From assembly GCA_937892025.1 (NCBI GenBank), contig CALAVA010000069.1, forward strand, positions 1 to 9,110: 9,110 nt of DNA. Reading direction: 5' to 3'. The stretch comes from an uncultured Bacteroidales bacterium. Its GTDB lineage: Bacteria > Bacteroidota > Bacteroidia > Bacteroidales > WCHB1-69. Each line of letters opens with the position of its first letter. Position 1 is the first letter of the stretch. A program made the position numbers and the translations under genes. The notes under the pieces were generated by a model, which saw nothing but the letters and a program-made list of their open reading frames with translations, ran no database searches and was not told the origin of the DNA. This document shows positions 1 through 6,095 of this stretch, piece after piece.

Positions 1-2
1 AG

Positions 3-410
3 CCTGGCGAGCGCCGCATCATGCCGCCACTGAGCCGCATCGAGCGTCGTGAGCAAATGGCTGCCGTTGGCAAGGACTTCAAGCTGTGGGCCGACGACTA
101 CTTTGCCGTGGACAGCGGGCATCTTGACTGCGAACTGAAGGCTGAGCAGGTGCTGGCAGACTTCAACCGTGAGACCTTATTCGGATGGGCTCCCAAGAAG
201 ATGACGCAGCATCTGAAGGACTATTGCCAGTTCGCAAATCACCTTCACTGTCTTAATCCCATAAGCATTACGCATCAGAAAAAAGATGGTGACCGCTGGA
301 TTCAGCGAGATGCCAGTGGAGTGCAAAAGACATGCTATTATGTCCAGTCGCAGAAGTCTTTCGATGAAACGAGTGACCAGCAACCCTTTCAGACAGAAAT
401 GCCGTTCTAA
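3..410 (+). CDS. C-terminal part of a mobile-element replication protein (DUF3874-like, VirE/VapE-type helicase-primase), 5' truncated by the window
   Basis: The frame is open from the first codon at base 3 and stops at TAA 408-410, so the gene starts outside the window; the ATG at 21 is internal. The fragment opens with the motif GERRIMPPLSRIER, followed by a helical stretch containing KLWADDYF and a tail containing CLNPISIT and YYVQSQ. From memory this matches the DUF3874 region found at the C-terminus of large Bacteroides/Prevotella proteins that combine a VirE-N/primase-like part with a P-loop helicase part and are carried on conjugative or mobilizable elements; I could not run a search. 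The domain presumably follows the ATPase and helps in replication of the element; its exact role is not established. GC content is near 50%, clearly above the central Bacteroidota genes. A strong terminator-like hairpin follows 23 bases after the stop, which fits the last gene of a transcript. Confidence 0.7.
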   Translation, partial: PGERRIMPPLSRIERREQMAAVGKDFKLWADDYFAVDSGHLDCELKAEQVLADFNRETLFGWAPKKMTQHLKDYCQFANHLHCLNPISITHQKKDGDRWIQRDASGVQKTCYYVQSQKSFDETSDQQPFQTEMPF

Positions 411-433
411 CAAGTCTGTGTCATTAAAGTCAA

Positions 434-474
434 GTCCGCTCCCAGCATTTTTACGCCGGGGGCGGGCTTTTTTT
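434..474 (+). terminator. Rho-independent terminator after the replication-protein gene
   Basis: GTCCGCTCCC (434-443) pairs with GGGGGCGGGC (458-467) to give a 10-bp GC-rich stem with two G-U pairs and a 14-base loop. Seven T residues follow directly at 468-474. It lies 23 bases downstream of the TAA and is oriented to end plus-strand transcription. Confidence 0.85.
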
Positions 475-697
475 GTTACACTTCAATTGCTGTTACAAAT
501 CGTTGCTATTCTTTTATCACCTTTTTTATTTTATTTTTTATACCCCTGACTTTTTGCTTTTGAAGTGTAAAAGTGTAACAGAATAAAAGAGAAGGCGCCT
601 ATTCCTCTGAAAATCAGCAATAAACAATATCTTTTGTTGTGCTACACATCTGATACTCTTCTGTTACTGATTGAAGTTTCCCAATCATGTGTAACAC
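474..697. repeat. Scattered TGTTACA/TGTAACA heptamer motifs
   Basis: TGTTACA occurs at 474-480 and 491-497, and its inverse TGTAACA at 574-580 and 690-696. The arms are longer than seven bases in places: TGTTACACTTCA (474-485) is complementary to parts of two adjacent AAGTGTAA units at 563-570 and 571-578, and 689-697 is the near-palindrome GTGTAACAC. The spacing is irregular. Such motifs next to a mobile-element replication gene could be iterons or regulator sites, but no protein or function can be named. Confidence 0.4.
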
Positions 698-744
698 TGA
701 GCACCGTCAGCATTTCAATAACATGCCCTTATCGCCCAACATAA

Positions 745-809
745 GCGAGCCGTAACCTCACTGCCGGCGAGCCGTAATGTCACCAGCGACGAGATTACGG
801 CTCGTTTTT
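745..809 (+). terminator. Terminator-like hairpin with two competing 5' arms
   Basis: CGAGCCGTAAT (768-778) pairs perfectly with ATTACGGCTCG (794-804), an 11-bp stem with a 15-base loop followed by T5 at 805-809. A second copy of the 5' arm, CGAGCCGTAA (746-755), lies 22 bases upstream and could pair with the same 3' arm over 10 bp. The two copies head a degenerate 22-base tandem unit (745-766 and 767-788). No coding region on the plus strand is obvious directly upstream, so the transcript it would end is unknown. Confidence 0.6.
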
Positions 810-841
810 CTTTACATTTTTGCATGCTATAAATATTGATG

Positions 842-1512
842 GTTTTTTGTGAAAATATTATTTACAAGTATGCAAGGCATGCACATAGAGCTTGATGGCT
901 AGATTTGCAATTCAAGTTGTGCAAGGATACGTTTCCACTGGATACCATTGTTTTGGTTGTAGATTTCGCAGAGAACTACACACTACAACCACAAAATGAG
1001 GTGCAAGCAAAGTATTATACTTCTCAATAGGTTTCCATATTTGTTCACATAACATTCATGCATTCACCTACAAGTACAGAGGATGACAGGAAGATTTTAA
1101 GAGAGTACCATTTTTACATCAACGATGATCGATCAAATGCTACAAAGTTTGTACATGGTTGTTTTCAACTATTTTATGAAGATTTGGCTAATAGGGGCAT
1201 AAAATATCATCATCACATTATTTGGTCAGACAATTGTGCATCTTAATTCAAGAACACCTGGATGTTCTATTGGTTGAGCAGGTGCACAGGTTGTGTAGAA
1301 TTCAATATATGTGGAATTTCATAGAGGCTTGTCATGGAAAGGGAGAGCACGATGGTGTAGGCACATGCATAAAAAGAGCCTTAGCTCATGAAGAACTAAA
1401 GTACAAAGATGGAGCAATATTGATAGATGCAAAATCCATTGTCCAGTGGTGTAACGCTACAATGTTTCCAACTAAGGAAGGTGAGTCTACGATTCATAGA
1501 TTTTTTTGGTTG
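842..1512 (+). pseudogene. Decayed eukaryotic (plant-like) transposon-type protein fragment
   Basis: Conceptual translation gives a continuous protein only if three in-frame stops (TGA 893-895, TAG 1028-1030, TAA 1244-1246) and one lost base near 1282-1284 are repaired. Motifs in order are LVVDFAENYTLQPQNE (about 953-1000), EYHFYINDDR, HHIIWSDNCAS (1211-1243), FKNTWMFYWLSR, then after the frameshift MWNFIEACHGKGEHDGVG (1309-1362), DAKSIVQWCNATM and HRFFWL. I recognise this order from a repetitive protein family of plants, with animal relatives, that carries FAEN, SDGCASQFK and HGKGEHDG motifs; the acidic residues suggest an RNase-H-like transposase, which is inference. I know of no bacterial gene like it. 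No intact start, terminal repeats or end are visible. The bacterial gene on the other strand begins within about 35 bases of its right edge. It is either a eukaryotic contaminant joined to a bacterial contig or, less likely, a transferred and dead element. Confidence 0.65.
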
Positions 1513-1544
1513 ATAAAATCTTTTACAAGCAGAAAAATCATCTT

Positions 1545-2231
1545 TTATTTGGCATATCCTATTGGTTGAGCAACGATAACCTTACCGTTTTTTATATGCA
1601 ACAACTTAGCAACTGCATCTCTATTAACTTGTCCGATGGTAACGGTAGCCAAATTTTCAGAGGCGGCAAACAAATAAACATTTTGACAAACATAGCCACA
1701 ATCTATAGCGGAATAAAAGATTTTGTCTTCTGTAGAAAAATTTTTCATTTTGTCATAGTCGGCAACCATGACCAATACAACCGCGGACGAGGCCACAAAA
1801 GGCAAATTGCTAACATCTTTTCTATGGTCGCTTTTCTCTATTAAAAGAAGTTGATGCTCTTGAGGCTTGTATGCCCAAATGCCATCTTCTTTAAACACAT
1901 AAACATTGATTTCTTGAATGTTTCTTGCCGAAGGAACTGTTTTTTTGTTTTCTTCTACACGATTAACACCATTTGCCGCCCATAATAATTGTCCTAAAAG
2001 ATAGAGGTCTATTTCTGAAGAAGAAATTTTTCTTTCTGTTTTTCTTTCACTAAGTGCTTCCATCAAAGGTTTCCCGCCGTTTTTGTTTACAGGTTCTAAA
2101 ACAAGCGTTATCTTATCAGATTCTAAAGAACCTACTGCTCGTGTATCTACAGCATTGGCCATGTTTTCTACTTGCCCATAACTTGTTATGACAAAACAAG
2201 CAACAAATAACGTCAAAAAAATATGTTTCAT
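1545..2231 (-). CDS. Exported nitroreductase-family (SagB/ThcOx-like) protein
   Basis: A 228-residue protein starting at ATG 2231. An upstream in-frame TTG at 2243 is rejected because the ATG begins a clean signal peptide (MKHIFLTLFVACFVITSYG, cleavage probably just before or after Gln20). The mature part fits an FMN-dependent nitroreductase fold: an Arg-rich segment ERKTERKIS (62-70), LLGQLLWAANGVNR (78-91), the cofactor-side motif PSARNIQEI (100-108), FVASSAVVLVMVAD (145-158), DCGYVCQNVYLFAASENLATV (177-197) and a C-terminal AQPIGYAK. Family members use FMN to reduce nitro compounds, quinones or enones, or oxidise peptides; the substrate cannot be told. Full length looks complete, about 200 residues after the signal. 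Export is unusual for a flavin reductase, although annotated periplasmic or lipid-anchored members occur in Bacteroidota. It has its own -7 element 30 bases upstream, so it need not depend on the glycosyltransferase gene before it. Confidence 0.85.
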   Translation of the reverse strand: MKHIFLTLFVACFVITSYGQVENMANAVDTRAVGSLESDKITLVLEPVNKNGGKPLMEALSERKTERKISSSEIDLYLLGQLLWAANGVNRVEENKKTVPSARNIQEINVYVFKEDGIWAYKPQEHQLLLIEKSDHRKDVSNLPFVASSAVVLVMVADYDKMKNFSTEDKIFYSAIDCGYVCQNVYLFAASENLATVTIGQVNRDAVAKLLHIKNGKVIVAQPIGYAK

Positions 2232-2260
2232 ATTGTCTATCAAATTTTATTTTACAAATG

Positions 2261-2268
2261 CAAAGATA
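2261..2268 (-). promoter_or_regulatory. Bacteroidota -7 promoter element for the nitroreductase gene
   Basis: On the minus strand this reads TATCTTTG, an exact match to the TAnnTTTG consensus, in the context GCTATCTTTGC. The predicted transcription start falls near 2255, leaving a leader of about 24 bases before the ATG at 2231. No clear -33 TTTG lies at the expected distance. Confidence 0.7.
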
Positions 2269-2319
2269 GCATTTTTACAACATTTCTATATTGTTTGAAA
2301 AAATTTGGACAAAAAATTA

Positions 2320-3258
2320 TTAAAACTTTGATTTTGAACAAAATAATCGTTTTGTTTTTCTATATATCAAACGAAATATATTTTTATGGACAAATTGTTT
2401 GTAATAAAACGTATCTGCTTGTTTGTCTTGTTGTATTTGCTTTGGGTGTACAAGAGGCAAAATAGGTGCTGATTGTATAAAAAATTTATGGTTTGTTGCT
2501 ATTTTTTCAAAATGAGTTCCACTATCCAATCCAATATTGGTAACAAGATTAACATTGGGAACAATACATAAACCCTGTTGTTTCCAAATATGAAAAACGA
2601 ATTGGTAATCCCAAGTATTGTTTTCTCTTTTTTTCATAGATAAAAAACGGTCTTTCCATACTAATCTTTCATAAAAAGAGAAATAAGGTTTGATATTTTT
2701 TTTAAAATCTGTCAAAGAATAATTATTAAGATAAAGGTCATAATTTTGCCATGTTCTTCTCCATGTAGCCCACCCCCAAATGAGTGGAATGGCAGAAAAG
2801 TAATAAGAAGCATTGCCTCTTTTATGCCCTTCTTGAAAATTGCTTCCCGAAATCATACTTATACGACTATTGTCTTTGTGTTTTTCCAATAATTCTTGAC
2901 AATAAGGGAAAAAATCTGCATGAGGCAGACAATCGTCTTCCAATATTATGCCCATTTCTTCATTTTCAAAAAACCATGAAATAGCACCGCTAACGGCCTT
3001 GGCACAGCCGAGATTTTGCTCTCTAAACAAGGTTTTGAGCTCACACTCCCAATCAACTTTTTTTGCCAATGCTCTCACCTCGTTACATTTTTCTTGCTCT
3101 CCTTCTTTGTTTACACGAGGGCCATCTGCGGCAATATATAATTTTTGAGGCTGAAGTTCCTTTATTTTTTCAAAAACACGTTCTGCTGTATCCAATCGAT
3201 TAAATACAACAAACAAGATAGGAATAGAAAAACGATTTTGAGATAAATTTGTTGCCAT
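2320..3258 (-). CDS. GT-A-fold glycosyltransferase (nucleotide-diphospho-sugar transferase, GT2-like)
   Basis: 312 residues. The N-terminus has the GT-A pattern IPILFVVFNRLDTAERVFEK (12-31), where a nucleotide-sugar transferase opens with a strand and Asn-Arg. The acidic metal/nucleotide motif is ILEDDCLPHADFF (105-117), with EDD at 107-109. WGWATWRRTW (161-170), WDYQF (216-220) and PNVNLVTNIGLDSGTH (234-249) are typical of the bacterial family often annotated as nucleotide-diphospho-sugar transferase or, misleadingly, hemolysin HlpA-like. No membrane segment or signal peptide is visible, so it probably works at the cytoplasmic face of the inner membrane. The C-terminal 30 residues are strongly basic (QFVHKNIFRLIYRKTKR), which suits membrane association. 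The ATG at 3258 lies 4 bases after the stop of the UDP-xylose synthase gene, so the two are almost certainly one transcript; the donor could be UDP-xylose, but that is inference. Confidence 0.85.
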   Translation of the reverse strand: MATNLSQNRFSIPILFVVFNRLDTAERVFEKIKELQPQKLYIAADGPRVNKEGEQEKCNEVRALAKKVDWECELKTLFREQNLGCAKAVSGAISWFFENEEMGIILEDDCLPHADFFPYCQELLEKHKDNSRISMISGSNFQEGHKRGNASYYFSAIPLIWGWATWRRTWQNYDLYLNNYSLTDFKKNIKPYFSFYERLVWKDRFLSMKKRENNTWDYQFVFHIWKQQGLCIVPNVNLVTNIGLDSGTHFEKIATNHKFFIQSAPILPLVHPKQIQQDKQADTFYYKQFVHKNIFRLIYRKTKRLFCSKSKF

Positions 3259-3262
3259 ATTT

Positions 3263-4201
3263 TTATAATTGTAAGGTTTCTTTAAAATAGGCTATTGTTT
3301 TCAACAAACCTTGTTCCAACTTAATAGTGGGATTCCAATGTAGATGTTTTTTTGCCAATGAAATATCGGGACAACGTACAGTAGGGTCATCGGAAGGTAA
3401 GGGTTGATAAACAATTTTTGATTTTGAATTGGTAAGTTCTATCACTTTTTTTGCCAAATCTAAAATAGTAAATTCTTCAGGGTTGCCAACATTGATAGGT
3501 CCGATAAAATCTTTGGGAGTATCCATCATTTTCAACATTGCATCTATCAAATCATCAATATATTGAAAACTACGAGTTTGTGAACCATCTCCATAAATAG
3601 TAATATCTTTATTTTGCAAAGCCTGAACAATAAAATTGCTAACTACTCTGCCGTCATTGGGGTGCATACGAGGTCCGTATGTGTTAAAAATTCTTACAAT
3701 TTTTATATCTACATTATTCATCCGATGGTAATCCATAAACAAAGTTTCGGCAGATCGTTTACCCTCATCGTAACAAGAACGAATGCCAATGGGATTCACA
3801 TGTCCCCAATAAGTTTCTACCTGCGGATGGATTTCGGGGTCACCATATACTTCAGAAGTAGAGGTTTGCAAGACACGAGCTTTTATTCTCTTTGCCAACT
3901 CCAAAGCATTAATGGCACCTATAATGGAGGTTTTTACCGTTTGAATTGCGTCAAATTGATAATGAATTGGCGAAGCGGGACATGCTAAATTGTAAATTTC
4001 ATCTACCTCTACTTGATAAGAAGTTGTTACATCATGCCTTAACAATTCAAAATACTTATAATCAAACAAATGTATAATGTTTTGTTTTTGACCTGTAAAA
4101 AAATTATCCATACAAAGCACATCATTGCCTTCTTGAAGCAATCTTTCACAAAGGTGAGAACCAATAAAACCTGCACCGCCTGTTACCAATATCTTTTTCA
4201 T
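3263..4201 (-). CDS. uxs: UDP-glucuronate decarboxylase (UDP-xylose synthase), extended SDR family
   Basis: 312 residues, the usual length for soluble bacterial UXS. The enzyme converts UDP-glucuronate to UDP-xylose through an NAD-bound 4-keto intermediate. Visible features are the Rossmann motif TGGAGFIGS (7-15), the acidic ribose-binding MDNF (31-34), LACPASPIHYQFDAIQTVKT (72-91), TSTSEVYGDP (113-122) with the catalytic Ser/Glu pair, the diagnostic YxxxK motif in SCYDEGKRSAETL (142-154; Tyr144, Lys148), RIFNTYGPRM (170-179), DGRVVSNFIVQAL (183-195) and GDGSQTRSFQYIDDLI (204-219). The SCYDEGKR signature separates UXS from dTDP-glucose 4,6-dehydratases and epimerases. It starts a two-gene unit with the glycosyltransferase downstream. 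The only good promoter upstream is about 316 bases away, across a (TC)17 tract on the coding strand. A UDP-glucose 6-dehydrogenase, needed to supply substrate, is not in the window. Confidence 0.9.
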   Translation of the reverse strand: MKKILVTGGAGFIGSHLCERLLQEGNDVLCMDNFFTGQKQNIIHLFDYKYFELLRHDVTTSYQVEVDEIYNLACPASPIHYQFDAIQTVKTSIIGAINALELAKRIKARVLQTSTSEVYGDPEIHPQVETYWGHVNPIGIRSCYDEGKRSAETLFMDYHRMNNVDIKIVRIFNTYGPRMHPNDGRVVSNFIVQALQNKDITIYGDGSQTRSFQYIDDLIDAMLKMMDTPKDFIGPINVGNPEEFTILDLAKKVIELTNSKSKIVYQPLPSDDPTVRCPDISLAKKHLHWNPTIKLEQGLLKTIAYFKETLQL

Positions 4202-4309
4202 AAAAACGTTGTTTTAGGAAAATTTAAAATAGAAATGAAAAGCATAGCATTTGCTTGGAAGAAAAATTTTCTTCCTTTTTTTTGATAAAAATAAATAGAT
4301 AATAAATAC

Positions 4310-4350
<41 letters not shown>

Positions 4351-4516
4351 CAATCAAGCAGTTACGATTTTTGTGAGCAAAAAACAGCATTTTTCTGTCA
4401 AAAAAAGGATTTTTTTCAACAATTTTATTTTCATATTTTCCGTTTTTTGCCATATTTTTTGCTTTTATTTATCTCTTCTTTATTATTTGTCTATTTTATT
4501 GTCAAAAAAATAAGTG

Positions 4517-4524
4517 CAAAGATA
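4517..4524 (-). promoter_or_regulatory. Bacteroidota -7 promoter element, probably for uxs and the glycosyltransferase
   Basis: The minus strand reads TATCTTTG, matching TAnnTTTG and identical to the element before the nitroreductase gene. A TTG at 4548-4546 lies 21 bases upstream and could serve as a -33 contact. Transcription would begin near 4511 and give uxs a leader of about 310 bases. No other match is visible between here and the uxs start. Confidence 0.6.
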
Positions 4525-4727
4525 GTATTTTTTAAAACACCTAATCAATAAGAGAAAAACATATTTTATTTTTATCAGAAAAAAGCACGTAATTCTATAG
4601 ATTCCAAATGTTTCATATTAGTATAAGTTGAAATTCTACATTTTTATAGGTAAGATTTAGTTGCAAAGTTTTTTAACAAAAACAAAACAATGTCTAATTT
4701 TTTGGGCATTAACAAAGCCAATTTTCA

Positions 4728-5270
4728 TTATTCAGATTTTAATTGCGTTAGCGTTTCGGCAATCAATCTCAACACGTCTGTTTTACCGATTGTAGCCACA
4801 GCATTATGAATGCTACCTGACAATTGAGCGTTGTTTTTCATCTGTTCAAATACAGAGTTGATAAAAGCCGTAAAATCTGTATTTTCATCATAATTTAATA
4901 TGCCTGCATCGTTTATTTGCGTAAGTACTTGTTTTAGAAAAACACGCACATTTTCCACTTTTTCTTCCAAAGTTTTGTATTTTTCCAACAATAGTGTTTG
5001 TGCCGCGTTTACTGTTTTAAGTACTGCTATAAATTTTTCTTTTCGAGTTTGTTTTTCTGACAAATACACCAACACATCAGCCCTTATACCTGCCACTGCA
5101 GCACATTCGGCAAAACCTTGTTCTTTGAGTAATTTTTCAGAAGTTTCCAACCATTGCAACCACAATTGCATAGCCGTACTTTCCCGATGTTCAAAGGCGG
5201 AAACAATATCAGGAACCTCTTGCAGTTTGTCAAACAAACCTTTAACAATATCCAATGTTGAACCTTTCAT
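4728..5270 (-). CDS. Unidentified all-helical protein
   Basis: 180 residues from ATG 5270, not recognised. The composition (many Leu, Lys, Glu, Gln and Ala; only one Cys; no long hydrophobic run) predicts a soluble, almost entirely alpha-helical cytoplasmic protein. Residues about 75-115, containing KEKFIAVLKTVNAAQTLLLE and KVENVRVFLKQVL, look amphipathic and could form a coiled coil. There is no signal peptide and no enzyme motif. Its start lies 6 bases after the stop of the 250-residue gene, so the two are surely co-transcribed and probably work together. The start codon is preceded by ATAGACAATA, the same ten bases found before the nitroreductase start. Low GC, like its neighbours, so it belongs to the central genome block. 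Confidence 0.75.
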   Translation of the reverse strand: MKGSTLDIVKGLFDKLQEVPDIVSAFEHRESTAMQLWLQWLETSEKLLKEQGFAECAAVAGIRADVLVYLSEKQTRKEKFIAVLKTVNAAQTLLLEKYKTLEEKVENVRVFLKQVLTQINDAGILNYDENTDFTAFINSVFEQMKNNAQLSGSIHNAVATIGKTDVLRLIAETLTQLKSE

Positions 5271-5276
5271 TATTGT

Positions 5277-6029
5277 CTATTCTGGTACTAAATTGGCGTT
5301 GATATTTCCTTCGTCATCTCGAGAGAATGCCCATTGTAAACTATCTTCTTTAAGTGAAAATTGAATATGGAAAATAGCATTTTCATCCACCTCACTCAAC
5401 TCTTGTGCAGTTGCTTTGAACATCATTCCCTGATTGGATACACTTTGCAAAACAAAGGCCTGTTCTAAATCATATTTTAAGCGATAAATGGCTGCTTCAT
5501 TGCCCAAATCAATAGCAGTACTAAAAACGGTCTCATTAGCAGGCAAATTGTCATAAAAAGCAGAGCAAACTTCTGCTGCCCGGTTTTGTAAAATACTATC
5601 AACCTCTGTGGCAACTAATGGGTCTCCCATTTGAAACAACTCATTGTACAATTGAGAAACCATTATTTGTAAGGAATATTGCAAAGAACGGTCAAGTCTC
5701 ATATTATCATTCCCATTATTAGTGGCCAATATTCTTGGTGTTAAAAAATAGCACTCACAAATTGTTGTAGTGAGAGTTTCCACTATGGCATTCAAATTAG
5801 GTTGTTTTACAAGGCTTAATGTGGTTGTTGCACCCTCGTTTTCCCCTGCAAAAGCAACAGGTATAGACATATTTATATCTCCAATTTTCATACGTGGAAT
5901 TGAGTAATGTCGCAGAATTTCATTGTTTTTGTAAGTTTCTGCTATTCTTGCCGAAAGAGCATCGGCAGAGGCTCGCCCTTCTGCTATGCTTGACACTAAT
6001 CCATTAAGATAATCTTCTAATGAAATCAT
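5277..6029 (-). CDS. Unidentified conserved-looking protein, possibly of a DUF2589-like type
   Basis: 250 residues from ATG 6029, with no signal peptide or membrane segment. The N-terminal part is a helix rich in Ala and Ser (LVSSIAEGRASADALSARIA, 11-30), followed by HYSIPRMKIGDINMSIPVAF (41-60), a strand-like segment ending the first unit. The pattern of a helix with many small residues followed by a Pro-Arg strand vaguely recalls DUF2589-type proteins, but I would not rely on it. The middle is helical, and the last 40 residues (FHIQFSLKEDSLQWAFSRDD) look beta-rich. It precedes the 180-residue gene by 6 bases and follows the beta-helix gene by 66 bases on the same strand. No promoter match is visible in that gap, so it may be read from the beta-helix transcript. 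Function unknown. Confidence 0.75.
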   Translation of the reverse strand: MISLEDYLNGLVSSIAEGRASADALSARIAETYKNNEILRHYSIPRMKIGDINMSIPVAFAGENEGATTTLSLVKQPNLNAIVETLTTTICECYFLTPRILATNNGNDNMRLDRSLQYSLQIMVSQLYNELFQMGDPLVATEVDSILQNRAAEVCSAFYDNLPANETVFSTAIDLGNEAAIYRLKYDLEQAFVLQSVSNQGMMFKATAQELSEVDENAIFHIQFSLKEDSLQWAFSRDDEGNINANLVPE

Positions 6030-6095
6030 GTATGAGTTTAATTTTTATTGTCTGGTATAATTTTATTTTTTGTTTTTATCTGCATTGAGCATTTT

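Larger units (their letters stand above)
411..841. other. Non-coding region of the left flank
   Basis: No convincing gene is present in these 431 bases. Besides the two hairpins and the TGTTACA motifs, there is a T-rich run at 510-541 and the short palindrome GGCGCC (595-600). The region looks like the 3' end of a mobile-element module. Its right boundary, where sequence resembling a eukaryotic element takes over, lies somewhere between about 810 and 865. Confidence 0.5.

Noticed and set aside
286..549. Plus-strand reading frame overlapping the replication-protein end
   Set aside because: It overlaps a recognisable coding region in another frame and runs through the terminator; the product has no family features.
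1222..1569. A separate 115-residue bacterial gene
   Set aside because: Its first part is out of frame with the family motifs, and its last residues are the antisense of the nitroreductase C-terminus; it is one piece of the broken eukaryote-like element.
3263..4201. dTDP-glucose 4,6-dehydratase or UDP-glucose 4-epimerase
   Set aside because: The SCYDEGKR and LACPASPIHYQ motifs are specific to UDP-glucuronate decarboxylases.
4690..4727. Possible terminator after the 180-aa gene (TTGGC…GCCCAA followed by A/T)
   Set aside because: Only about five base pairs with a bulge; too weak to call.
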